Shown here: piece after piece, positions 7,820 to 15,864 of the stretch | Numbering within the stretch: position 1 is the first letter of the stretch | Layout: each line of letters starts with the position of its first letter | Program-made: the position numbers and the translations under genes | The notes under the pieces: model-generated | Databases searched by the model: none | Seen by the model: only the letters and a program-made list of their open reading frames with translations | Told to the model about the DNA's origin: nothing | Assembly: GCF_030295745.1 (NCBI RefSeq) | Contig: NZ_AP027291.1 | Span: forward strand, 434,001-498,000 | Length of the DNA: 64,000 nucleotides | Source: Mycolicibacterium sp. TUM20985 | Lineage (GTDB): Bacteria > Actinomycetota > Actinomycetes > Mycobacteriales > Mycobacteriaceae | Reading direction: 5' to 3'

Positions 7820-9519
7820 CGGTCGTGGTAGCCGGGGTGGACGTCGGCAACCACACCACGGAGATCGTGCTGGCGCGCGTCGGTGCTGACGCAGTGGAAC
7901 AGGTCGCTCACGGCGAGGGGCCGACGCGAGGGCGCAAGGGGTCCAGGGAGTCGCTGCAGGGCGCCGCGGCGTTGTTGCACAAATTGGAAGTCGAGTCCGG
8001 CGTCAAAGCCGACGAGCTGCTCCTGGCGGCGCTGCGTCCGGTCGACACCGCGACCGCCCCGCTGCCACCACCGTCGTCACCGTCCTCACCCGTGCAAAGC
8101 CTGCGGGCGGTCGACGCCAGCACACCGGCGGGCACCGGCTTCGGGGTGGGCAGACATCGCCCGCTCGGCAGTCTGCGTAGCGAGGTAATCCTTGGGCCGG
8201 CAGTCGTTTCCGTCGACGCGGACACTGACTTCGAAGTGGCCGCCCGGGAGATCTCGGCGGCAGTGGAGCGCGGCTGGCAGATCGTCGGCGTGATCGCCAC
8301 GCAGGACGACGCGGTGCTCATCCGTAACCGCATCTCGATCGACGTCCCGGTGGTCGACGAGGTCACCCTCGACGGCGTCGAGCCGGGAGCGTTGATCGCG
8401 GTCGAGGTCGTCGCGGAGGGTCGCGCCTACCGTGCCATGGCCGACCCGATCGCCCTGTGCGTCGCGCTCGAGTTGGGGCACGACCAGATCCATGACGTCG
8501 CCGAATTCACCCGCGAGCTCGCCGACTCCCCGGCCATCGCCGTCACCCGTCGGACGGGGCCGCCCGAACCACCCGCGGTCGACGACGACTACGTGGACTG
8601 CCGAGTCGACGGTGGCGTGGTGCGCTACTCGCCCGCCCAGGCGCACAGCGTGCTTCGACTCTCGCCCCCGGGCACCGTGGCGGAGGTACGCCTGCAGTCG
8701 GTCCGGACGGCTCAGAACGGAATTGCCGTCGACGACGCGTTCTTCACGGATCTGTCGTCGATCGACGACGGGGCCTGGCTACGGCGGGGTATTGCCGACG
8801 CCCGCGGCACGGTGGTCGCGCTGTTGGCGGCCGACCTGGTCGCCGACGCGGCGGCCACGCTGGAAGATCTGACCGGCCGTCCGACGCGGACCATCGCCAC
8901 CGAACCCGATGCGGCTGCCGTCGGCGCCCGTACCACGCCGGGACTACCGCCGGGAACCGTCGTCTGCGATATCGGTGGCGGCACAATCGATTTGATCGGA
9001 ACGGAACGATCGGTCACCGCTGCTGGTGCGGGTGAGGCGATTACCACGGCAGTCGCCAGAGTGCTGGGCATCCCGCGGGCGCTGGCCGAACGCGTCAAGC
9101 GGACACCCGCCCTTCGGGTGGAAGGACCGCACGTCGCGCACGAGGAGGATGGCAGGCGGTTGTTCCTGGACAGTCCGGCTCCGGCCGAGGCCATTGGTCG
9201 GTTGTGCACGCGGGGAAGTGTTGGGCTGGTGCCCTTTTCGCACAAGCTGGCGGCCGAGGAATGGCGCAGTCTGCGGCTGGCGATCAAACAGGAGACGGTG
9301 GCCGCGAACATCGTCCGGTGCCTGCGGGCCTTCGAGGACTCGCCCCAGGCGCTGGTGTTGGCTGGGGGCGGGGCACTCGACGACGAACTGCTGCGTACGG
9401 TCGCGGAGGCCCTACGGTCGGCGTCGGTGGTGGTGGGCCGGGCGAACATCGACGGGTTGCATGGTCCACGGTTCGCGGTGGCGTCGGGGCTGATCCAGCT
9501 CTACGCTCGAAGTCACTGA
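7816..9519 (+). CDS. Diol dehydratase reactivating factor, large subunit (DdrA/PduG-like ATPase)
   Basis: A 567-aa actin/Hsp70-fold ATPase-like protein with an N-terminal 'AGVDVGNHTTEIVLARV' and a second nucleotide-binding strand 'VVCDIGGGTIDLIG' near residue 385. This is the DdrA/DhaF pattern. Such proteins use ATP hydrolysis to expel damaged cobalamin from inactivated dehydratase. The GTG at 7816 overlaps the small-subunit stop. The known factor is a heterotetramer with a ~120-aa DdrB/PduH subunit, but no DdrB-like reading frame follows: the next gene is an unrelated HNH endonuclease. Either DdrB is encoded elsewhere or this version works alone. Confidence 0.87.
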   Translation: MTVVVAGVDVGNHTTEIVLARVGADAVEQVAHGEGPTRGRKGSRESLQGAAALLHKLEVESGVKADELLLAALRPVDTATAPLPPPSSPSSPVQSLRAVDASTPAGTGFGVGRHRPLGSLRSEVILGPAVVSVDADTDFEVAAREISAAVERGWQIVGVIATQDDAVLIRNRISIDVPVVDEVTLDGVEPGALIAVEVVAEGRAYRAMADPIALCVALELGHDQIHDVAEFTRELADSPAIAVTRRTGPPEPPAVDDDYVDCRVDGGVVRYSPAQAHSVLRLSPPGTVAEVRLQSVRTAQNGIAVDDAFFTDLSSIDDGAWLRRGIADARGTVVALLAADLVADAAATLEDLTGRPTRTIATEPDAAAVGARTTPGLPPGTVVCDIGGGTIDLIGTERSVTAAGAGEAITTAVARVLGIPRALAERVKRTPALRVEGPHVAHEEDGRRLFLDSPAPAEAIGRLCTRGSVGLVPFSHKLAAEEWRSLRLAIKQETVAANIVRCLRAFEDSPQALVLAGGGALDDELLRTVAEALRSASVVVGRANIDGLHGPRFAVASGLIQLYARSH

Positions 9520-9576
9520 AAACTCTTCTGTCACATTGGTTTCACTGGTCACATCGTCGAGGTATTCTGTCGGTGG

Positions 9577-9592
9577 TCGAATGTATGTTCGA
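9577..9592 (+). promoter_or_regulatory. LexA (SOS) box
   Basis: The 16-mer TCGAATGTATGTTCGA matches the mycobacterial LexA site TCGAAC-N4-GTTCGA with one mismatch in the left arm. It ends 3 nt before the proposed ATG at 9596 and covers an in-frame ATG at 9581, so bound LexA would block transcription start or early elongation. 13E12-family genes are known LexA targets in M. tuberculosis, which supports the call. Confidence 0.85.
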
Positions 9593-9595
9593 TTC

Positions 9596-11005
9596 ATGTC
9601 CACGGACCGCATGCTCGCCGCAGTGGCGGCGCTGCGCGCGGTCCACGATGAACTCGACGCACTCGACTTCGATGCGTTGAGTGCGCGCGAGACGGTGACG
9701 CTGCTCGACGCCCTGGAGGAATCCGAGTGCCGCACCGCGGCGCATCGCCACCGGGCGCTGGCTCAGCTGCAGCAGCAGAGCACGCCCACGGAGATGGGCG
9801 CGAAGTCCTGGCGCGACGTGCTGGCGATCCGGTGGCGCCTCTCTGGCAGCGAAGCCGGGCGGCGTCTCACCCACGCCGCCCAACTCGGCCCGCGCCGCTC
9901 GATCACCGGTGAACCTCTGGCGCCGACCCTCGACGCGGTCGCGGTGGCCCAACGGATGGGGTTCCTCACCCACGAGCACGTGGACATCCTCTGCAAGGGC
10001 ATGGCCAAGATCCCGGGCTGGGTGCAGCCGTCGGAACGCGAGCAGATCGAGGTGGACTGGGTACGCCACGGCGTCGGGGACGGACCCAAAGCTTTGAAGG
10101 ATCAGATCGACCAAACCTTGTTCCTGCTGGATCAGGATGGTCAACCCCCCAACGACGAGGAACGCCAACGCCGCCGCGGCGCCCGCCTCAGCCGGCAACG
10201 CCACGACACCATGACCGACTTCACCGCCACCATGACCCCCGCGCACCGCGCGGTGTGGGAAGTGCTGTTCGCCAAATTCGCCGCCCCCGGCATGTGCAAC
10301 CCCGCCGACGAACAGCCCTGCTACTCGGGAATCCCCAGCCAAGCCCAGATCGACGCCGATGACCGCACCCTGGCCCAACGCCAGCACGACGCGATGGAGT
10401 TCATCGCCCGCCACGCCCTGAGCAAGGGGGAACTGGGCCACCTCAACGGGGTGCCGACCGCCATCCTGATCCGCACCACCCTGGCCGATCTGATGTCGAT
10501 GACGGGCACCGCCAGCACCGGCGGCGGGTCCTACCTGCCGGTCACCGACGTCGTCAAGATGGCCGCCGAACACAATGCGACCAACTACCTGGGGGTGTTC
10601 GACGACGCCACCGGTCAGGTGCTGGACTTCTTCAGGGCCCGCCGCACCGCCTCCGTGGCGCAAAGGCTGGCGATCATCCTGCGAGACGGTGGCTGCACCA
10701 AGCCCAGCTGCCCCGTCCCCGCCTACGGCACCCAGGTACACCACACCGTCGCCGACTGGAACGACGGCGGCAACACCAACGTCAACGACATGAGCCTGGC
10801 CTGCGGGCCCGACAACCGGATGGTCGGACCTGATGGCTGGACGACACTCATGAACGAACACCACGACACCGAATGGCATCCGCCGCCGCAGTTGGACACC
10901 GGGCAAAACCGGGTCAACCACTACCACCACCCCGAACGATTCCGCACACCCGACGAGGACGAGGACGAGGGTGAAGACGACGGCGCGGTCGAAGAAGCCT
11001 GCTAG
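9596..11005 (+). CDS. DUF222/13E12-family HNH endonuclease
   Basis: A 469-aa protein of the mycobacterial 13E12 repeat family. The long helical DUF222 region fills most of it. A C-terminal HNH nuclease motif follows: paired Cys in CTKPSCPVP, then QVHHTVADWNDGG, NVNDMSLACGPDNR. The tail is very acidic (DEDEDEGEDDG). The ATG at 9596 was chosen because the alternative at 9581 lies inside the LexA box; no clear Shine-Dalgarno is present, so translation may be leaderless. These genes occur in many copies in actinobacteria; function is unproven, with roles in DNA damage response or selfish mobility proposed. A perfect 8-bp hairpin overlaps the stop codon. Confidence 0.9.
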   Translation: MSTDRMLAAVAALRAVHDELDALDFDALSARETVTLLDALEESECRTAAHRHRALAQLQQQSTPTEMGAKSWRDVLAIRWRLSGSEAGRRLTHAAQLGPRRSITGEPLAPTLDAVAVAQRMGFLTHEHVDILCKGMAKIPGWVQPSEREQIEVDWVRHGVGDGPKALKDQIDQTLFLLDQDGQPPNDEERQRRRGARLSRQRHDTMTDFTATMTPAHRAVWEVLFAKFAAPGMCNPADEQPCYSGIPSQAQIDADDRTLAQRQHDAMEFIARHALSKGELGHLNGVPTAILIRTTLADLMSMTGTASTGGGSYLPVTDVVKMAAEHNATNYLGVFDDATGQVLDFFRARRTASVAQRLAIILRDGGCTKPSCPVPAYGTQVHHTVADWNDGGNTNVNDMSLACGPDNRMVGPDGWTTLMNEHHDTEWHPPPQLDTGQNRVNHYHHPERFRTPDEDEDEGEDDGAVEEAC

Positions 11006-11024
11006 CGGATCAGAGCTCCGCTAG
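11002..11024. terminator. Bidirectional hairpin between convergent genes
   Basis: A perfect 8-bp inverted repeat, CTAGCGGA / TCCGCTAG, with a 7-nt loop overlaps the stop of the HNH gene and lies 34 nt from the end of the convergent ligase gene. It has no U-tract, which is usual for mycobacterial intrinsic terminators. Confidence 0.55.
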
Positions 11025-11057
11025 TGGGCGCGGTCGCGCGCGATGATTGGACGACGG

Positions 11058-12122
11058 TCAGGTACGTCCGAGGCCGGGCACGATGTCGCCCAGGTGGAAG
11101 GTGACCGGAACATCGAGCTGTTCGTAGGTGCACGAGCGTGGCTCGCGGTCGGGTCGCCAACGGTTGAATTGGGCCATGTGGCGGAACCTTTCGCCTTCCA
11201 TGTGCTCGTAGCGGACCTCAACCACGCGTTCGGGGCGCAACGGTACGAAGGACAAATCCTTTCCCGCGTTCCATCGCGACCCGCCGCCGTACCGCCGTTG
11301 GTCCCCGGCGTGTGCGGCCCAGTTCCACGGATGTTCGTCGAAACCCGTTACCAGTGGCTCTAATTCGGTGAAGAGTTCGAGCCGCCGCGCCATCGGAAAC
11401 GCGCCGATGACGCCGACCGACGCCAGGGCGCCGTCGTCTCGGTACAGCCCGAGCAGAAGCGAACCGACCGCATGCTCCCCGGACTTGTGCACGCGGTACC
11501 CGGCGACGACACAGTCGGCGGTCCGTTGATGCTTGATCTTGAACATCACGCGCTTGTTCGGTTGATACGTGCCCGTCAGCGGTTTGGCGACGACACCGTC
11601 GAGACCCGCTCCCTCGAACTCGTCGAACCAGCGTCGAGCGGTCGCCAGCTCGGTGGTCGCCGGCGTGACGTGCACACCTGGGCCCGAGTCCGCCAGCGTT
11701 GCGACGAGCGCCGCCCGTCGCTCGGCGAACGGTCGCCCGGTGTAGTCGTCGTCCCCGAGGGCGAGCAGGTCGAAGGCGATGAAGGAGGCCGGCGTCTTCT
11801 CGGCGAGCATCCGCACCCGCGACGCGGCGGGATGCATGCGCAGCTGCAATGCGTCGAAGTCCAGACCGTGGTCAGTCGCGATGACGATCTCCCCGTCGAC
11901 GACGCAGCGGTCGGGAAGTTCGGCCGCCACGGCGTCGACCAGTTCGGGAAAGTAGCGGGTGAGCGGCCGTTCGTTGCGGCTGCCGAACTGGACGTCGTCA
12001 CCGTCCTTGAAGAAGATCGACCGGAACCCGTCCCACTTCGGCTCGTACGACGCGTCGGGGGGAATCTCCGGAACCGACTTGGCCAGCATCGGCGAGACCG
12101 GTGGCATCACGGGCAGCTGCAT
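11058..12122 (-). CDS. ligC: ATP-dependent DNA ligase C
   Basis: A 354-aa ATP-dependent ligase made of adenylation plus OB-fold domains, with no LigD-type polymerase or nuclease domain. The nucleophile is Lys29 in YEPKWDGFR (motif I). DGEI, the 'EGAGLDGVVAKPL' motif IV region and MFKIKHQRTADCVV (motif V) are all present. It closely matches the N terminus of M. tuberculosis LigC (Rv3731, MQLPVMPPVSPMLAKSV), which fixes the ATG at 12122. LigC works with Prim-PolC in base excision repair and acts as a minor end-joining ligase. It is divergent from a second ligC-type gene only 65 nt away, an arrangement also known in M. smegmatis (LigC1/LigC2). Confidence 0.93.
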   Translation of the reverse strand: MQLPVMPPVSPMLAKSVPEIPPDASYEPKWDGFRSIFFKDGDDVQFGSRNERPLTRYFPELVDAVAAELPDRCVVDGEIVIATDHGLDFDALQLRMHPAASRVRMLAEKTPASFIAFDLLALGDDDYTGRPFAERRAALVATLADSGPGVHVTPATTELATARRWFDEFEGAGLDGVVAKPLTGTYQPNKRVMFKIKHQRTADCVVAGYRVHKSGEHAVGSLLLGLYRDDGALASVGVIGAFPMARRLELFTELEPLVTGFDEHPWNWAAHAGDQRRYGGGSRWNAGKDLSFVPLRPERVVEVRYEHMEGERFRHMAQFNRWRPDREPRSCTYEQLDVPVTFHLGDIVPGLGRT

Positions 12123-12187
12123 CGACACATTGTCGCGCGGGGCGATGACATTGATTGGTGCTACCGGTCTACGTGAGTATGGAACCC

Positions 12188-13261
12188 ATGGGACTACCCG
12201 TGCACCCGCCCGTCGAGCCCATGTTGGCCAAGGCGGTGACCACGGTCCCCGACGACCCGGGGGTCTGGTCCTACGAGCCGAAGTGGGACGGCTTCCGGGC
12301 GCTGGTGTTCCGCGACGGCGACGACGTCGTGCTGCAGTCGCGCAGCGGTAAGGAGCTGGGGCGCTACTTTCCCGAGCTCGTCGACGCGCTGCGACACGAG
12401 CTGGCACCACGCTGCGTGCTCGACGGCGAGGTGGTCGTGCCCCGCGAAATCGATGGGCGCACCCGGCTGGACTGGGAGTCGTTGAGCCAACGCATCCATC
12501 CCGCGGAGAGTCGAATCACGATGCTCGCCGAGCAGACCCCCGCCCACTTCATCGGCTTCGACGCGCTGGCCAATGCCGACCGGTCACTGCTGAAGGAACC
12601 CTTCCGCGTGCGACGGGAGGCGCTGCTCGAGCTCGTCGACGAGAAGTCGTGGTGCCACGTCACCCGCACCACCGAGGATCCTGAGTTGGGGGCCCAATGG
12701 TTGACCACGTTCGAGGGTGCCGGACTCGACGGGGTGATCGCCAAGCGGCTCGACGGGCACTATCTCCCCGGCAAGCGCGAGATGATGAAGATCAAGCACA
12801 AGCGTGACGCCGACTGCGTGGCGATCGGCTACCGCGTGCACAAGAGCGGCGAGGGAGTCGGCTCGATTCTGCTCGGTCTGTACCGGGAAGATGGTGAGCT
12901 CCAGATGATTGGTGGCGCAGCCTCGTTCAGCGTGAAGGACCGGCTCAAACTGCTCGCCGATCTCGAACCTCTGCGCGAGGGCGACCAGGTCAACGACGGT
13001 GAGCCGAGCCGTTGGAACTCCGCGGCCGACAAGCGGTGGATCCCGGTGCGCCCGGAGAGAGTCGCCGAGGTGGCGTACGACCAGATGGAGGGGAACGCCG
13101 TGCACGGAGCCGGGCTGCCGGCGACATCAGGCCACGGTCGACGCTTCCGGCATGCTGTCAAGTTCGTCCGGTGGCGACCCGACCGGGACCCGTCGAGCTG
13201 CACCTTCGCTCAGCTCGACGTGCCATTGAACTACGACCTGTCCGACGTATTGGAGCGCTAG
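12188..13261 (+). CDS. ligC: Second LigC-type ATP-dependent DNA ligase, beside Prim-PolC
   Basis: A 357-aa paralogue of the divergent ligase. Its nucleophile is Lys32 in SYEPKWDGFR, with DGEVVV, EGAGLDGVIAKRL and MMKIKHKRDADCVA for the later motifs. The ATG at 12188 aligns with the start of the other copy; 12179 (ATG) and 12173 (GTG) are possible too. One difference stands out: between MEG and RFRH in the OB-domain C-terminal part there is an extra 14-16 residues (NAVHGAGLPATSGHGR) that the other copy lacks. The prim-polC gene follows after 2 nt, so this is the copy most likely to act in the LigC-Prim-PolC repair pair. Confidence 0.92.
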   Translation: MGLPVHPPVEPMLAKAVTTVPDDPGVWSYEPKWDGFRALVFRDGDDVVLQSRSGKELGRYFPELVDALRHELAPRCVLDGEVVVPREIDGRTRLDWESLSQRIHPAESRITMLAEQTPAHFIGFDALANADRSLLKEPFRVRREALLELVDEKSWCHVTRTTEDPELGAQWLTTFEGAGLDGVIAKRLDGHYLPGKREMMKIKHKRDADCVAIGYRVHKSGEGVGSILLGLYREDGELQMIGGAASFSVKDRLKLLADLEPLREGDQVNDGEPSRWNSAADKRWIPVRPERVAEVAYDQMEGNAVHGAGLPATSGHGRRFRHAVKFVRWRPDRDPSSCTFAQLDVPLNYDLSDVLER

Positions 13262-13263
13262 AG

Positions 13264-14313
13264 ATGGCAAGTCCGGCAACCGAAGTCGACGTCGACGGCG
13301 TGGCCGTCCGCTTGACGAGCCCCGACAAGGTGTTCTTCCCCGAGCTGGGCGCAGGCGGGACCAAGCGCGCCCTCCTCGACTTCTATCTCGCGGTCGCTCC
13401 GCCCATGCTCGCGGTGCTGCGGGACCGACCCACCCATCTGCAACGGTTCCCCGACGGTATCGAAGGCGAGGAGGTCTACCAAAAGCGCGTTCCCGCAAAG
13501 CATCCCGACTATCTCGAGACCTGCCAGGTGACCTTCCCGTCGGGTCGGACCGCAGATGCCCTCAAGGTGACGCATGCGTCGGCCATCGCCTGGGCCGTGC
13601 AGATGGGCACCGTCACGTTCCATCCATGGCAGGTGCGCTGCCCCGACGCCGAACATCCCGACGAACTGCGCATCGACCTGGATCCCCAGCCGGGCACCGG
13701 ATTCACCGACGCGCGGGAGATCGCCGTCGAGGTGCTCAAGCCCGTGCTCGACGAACTGGGCATCGTGGGCTACCCGAAGACGTCGGGCGGCCGCGGCGTA
13801 CACGTCTTCATCCGGATCGCACCGGAGTGGGACTTCATCGCCGTCCGCAGGGCGGGTATCGCGCTCGCCCGGGAAGTCGAGCGGCGGGCGCCGGACCGGG
13901 TGACGACGTCGTGGTGGAAAGAAGAAAGGGGGCAGCGGTTGTTCATCGACTACAACCAGAACGCGCGGGACCGCACCTTCGCCTCAGCGTACTCGGCCAG
14001 GCGCACGCCGATCGCCACCGTGTCCACCCCACTGTCGTGGAAGGAGCTGGCGACGGCCGACCCCGACGACTACACGATCGTCACGGTACCGAAACTCGTT
14101 GCCGGCCGCGATGATCCGTGGGCCGACATAGAGAAGGTGGCGCACTCCATCGAGCCGCTTCTGGAGATGGCCGCCGCCGACGAGAAGCGCGGGCTCTTCG
14201 ATCTGCCCTATCCGCCGAGCTACCCCAAGATGCCGGGCGAGCCGCCGCGCGTACAGCCGAGCAAGAAGGTCGCCGCGCATTGGGACGCCAAGGGCAACCC
14301 GATCGCGGACTAG
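13264..14313 (+). CDS. Prim-PolC, AEP-family primase-polymerase of DNA repair
   Basis: A 349-aa archaeo-eukaryotic primase superfamily protein related to the polymerase domain of LigD. It has the catalytic DLDP pair (about residues 138-140), the nucleotide-binding 'KTSGGRGVHVFI' segment and the third acidic residue in RLFIDYNQN. The C terminus is a Lys/Pro-rich tail (PPRVQPSKKVAAHW). The M. tuberculosis and M. smegmatis homologues (Prim-PolC) prefer ribonucleotides and fill short gaps in base excision repair, with LigC sealing the nick. The ATG at 13264 follows the ligase stop by 2 nt, which strongly suggests coupling. It lacks the nuclease and ligase domains of LigD. Confidence 0.93.
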   Translation: MASPATEVDVDGVAVRLTSPDKVFFPELGAGGTKRALLDFYLAVAPPMLAVLRDRPTHLQRFPDGIEGEEVYQKRVPAKHPDYLETCQVTFPSGRTADALKVTHASAIAWAVQMGTVTFHPWQVRCPDAEHPDELRIDLDPQPGTGFTDAREIAVEVLKPVLDELGIVGYPKTSGGRGVHVFIRIAPEWDFIAVRRAGIALAREVERRAPDRVTTSWWKEERGQRLFIDYNQNARDRTFASAYSARRTPIATVSTPLSWKELATADPDDYTIVTVPKLVAGRDDPWADIEKVAHSIEPLLEMAAADEKRGLFDLPYPPSYPKMPGEPPRVQPSKKVAAHWDAKGNPIAD

Positions 14314-14347
14314 TCAGGCCGTCGAGCTACTCCGCCACCCACCCGTT

Positions 14348-14393
14348 GTGAAGTGTGTGCGAACTTCGGGCCGCCTTTTCGCACAGAGTTCAC
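14348..14393. terminator. Long palindrome between prim-polC and a convergent small gene
   Basis: Two 16-nt arms, GTGAAGTGTGTGCGAA (14348-14363) and TTCGCACAGAGTTCAC (14378-14393), pair at 14 of 16 positions around a 14-nt loop. It lies 34 nt after the prim-polC stop and 33 nt before the end of the convergent DUF3761-type gene, so it fits a bidirectional terminator. It could also belong to a repeated palindrome class. Confidence 0.55.
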
Positions 14394-14426
14394 GAGTGAC
14401 GAGCTGTGCAGAACAGCGGGCCGTCG

Positions 14427-14708
14427 CTATCCCGCCACCCACTTGGCGACCCCGCCGTTCTCCGCGCACGTGCCCCGGTAACTCGGTTGTTGAGTGAACG
14501 AGATCGAACCGTCTTGGCACATGGCCACGCTCACGCCAGGCGGCGGCGGTGCGGGGGATGGAGGCGGTGGGGGTGTCGGGTCCCAGCCGCATCGGTTGAT
14601 GACGGGCGGGTCGGTCACCGGGCAGGCCGGAGGGTCCGCCATCGCCACCGACTGGCTCAACAGCATGGCTGCGGGGATCAACGCGCTCGCCACGAGAAGT
14701 CGAAGCAC
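14427..14708 (-). CDS. Small secreted Pro-rich protein (DUF3761-like)
   Basis: A 93-aa protein with a classical signal peptide: MLRLL, a hydrophobic core, then a predicted cut after AMA (VAMADPP). A Pro-rich stretch (PTPPPPPSPAPPPPG) leads into a small C-terminal Cys-containing motif, MCQDGSISFTQ...GTCAENGGVAKW. That motif is the hallmark of short DUF3761 proteins, which occur widely as exported mycobacterial and actinobacterial proteins of unknown role. Two Cys in the motif probably form a disulphide outside the cell. A GGAGGGA lies upstream of the ATG. It is monocistronic, and nothing in the context indicates a function. Confidence 0.8.
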   Translation of the reverse strand: MLRLLVASALIPAAMLLSQSVAMADPPACPVTDPPVINRCGWDPTPPPPPSPAPPPPGVSVAMCQDGSISFTQQPSYRGTCAENGGVAKWVAG

Positions 14709-14751
14709 GATCCCTCCTCTGCACGCTCCAGTGAGCCTCCGATCCTATCGG

Positions 14752-15816
14752 TCAACCGACCGGCACCACGCCTCGCGGCAGGATGAGCGGCAGGTCGTTG
14801 TACGTCACGATGCCCGGCGCGGCGGCGACCACCGCGGGGATCGCATTGAGCGGGGGAGTGGCGGTCATGATGTGGCCCAGCACCATGAACTCCTCCAGCG
14901 TGGTGGCCTCGAAGTCCGGTGGCGGCAGGAAGCCGACCTTCATCGTCACCGTTGGGCGTCCAGCCACCTCGATGACCCAGCCGTCCTGTTCGATCTTCCA
15001 ATCGGGCACCAGCGTCTGTCCCTTGCGCCACCGGACGTTGATCTCCACGACCGACTTGCCGCCGACGATGCCCTGCCAGCTGGCGTACACACCGGCCACG
15101 CAGCCCGCCGGGATCGTCCACGAGCCGAGGTCGAGGTCTTCGGTGGTCTCCGCGTACTCGGCGTCGCAGCGGACCTCGTCGAGTTCGATGCCGAGCGCGT
15201 CGGCGACCATGCGCACCGCCTCACCGAACACGCCGGTGCCGGAGGCGGTCATCGCCTGCAGATCGGGATTGTCGATGGGCTGACCGAAGCCGACCGGCTT
15301 CTCCGTCGCCGGAGAGTCGTAGAAGGTGGTGTCAGCGGCTTCGTCGACGGTGATCTTGTCCACGCGGTCGCAGATTCCCGCTGCCACGATCGACAGCTGG
15401 TTGACGTACCCGGGGCTAATGCCGGAGCCGAACATCGTCGAGCCGCCCCGCTCGCAGGCGGCGGCGATCTTCTCCCGGCCGTCGCCCTGGTTGTGCCCGG
15501 TGATGAAGGACGCGGTGGCGACGACGTTGACCCCGGCGGAGAGGATCGTCACCAACTCGTCGACGTCGATCCACATCGGGTTGTAGACCACGCAGTCGGG
15601 CTTGAGCGCGAGGAGCGCGGCGACATCGTCGGTCGCGGTGACGCCCATCGGCGCGATGCCCGCGAGTTCGCCGACGTCACGGCCCACCTTGTCGGGTGAC
15701 CAGGCGTAGCACCCGACGAGTTCGAGGGACGGATTGCGTGCAATCGCGGCGACGGAACTCTTGCCGACGTTGCCCGTCGTCCACTGGACGACACGGTAGG
15801 GAGTGGTGTTTGGCAC
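14752..15816 (-). CDS. Dihydrodipicolinate reductase-like NAD(P)-binding protein
   Basis: A 354-aa Rossmann protein. It starts 'YRVVQWTTGNVGKSSVAAIARNP', with the cofactor-binding glycines, and continues like 2,4-diaminopentanoate dehydrogenase and the mycobacterial 'dihydrodipicolinate reductase N-terminal domain' family. These proteins resemble DapB in fold but are ~350 aa and are not lysine biosynthesis enzymes. Mycobacteria carry many paralogues, mostly uncharacterised and often tied to lipid or amine catabolism. The GTG at 15816 gives the normal N terminus. Neighbours do not suggest a pathway, so the substrate is unknown. Confidence 0.82.
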   Translation of the reverse strand: MPNTTPYRVVQWTTGNVGKSSVAAIARNPSLELVGCYAWSPDKVGRDVGELAGIAPMGVTATDDVAALLALKPDCVVYNPMWIDVDELVTILSAGVNVVATASFITGHNQGDGREKIAAACERGGSTMFGSGISPGYVNQLSIVAAGICDRVDKITVDEAADTTFYDSPATEKPVGFGQPIDNPDLQAMTASGTGVFGEAVRMVADALGIELDEVRCDAEYAETTEDLDLGSWTIPAGCVAGVYASWQGIVGGKSVVEINVRWRKGQTLVPDWKIEQDGWVIEVAGRPTVTMKVGFLPPPDFEATTLEEFMVLGHIMTATPPLNAIPAVVAAAPGIVTYNDLPLILPRGVVPVG

Positions 15817-15864
15817 TCGCTCAGCATAGAAGCGCGACGGACGTTGCCGACGCGTTTGGCCAAG

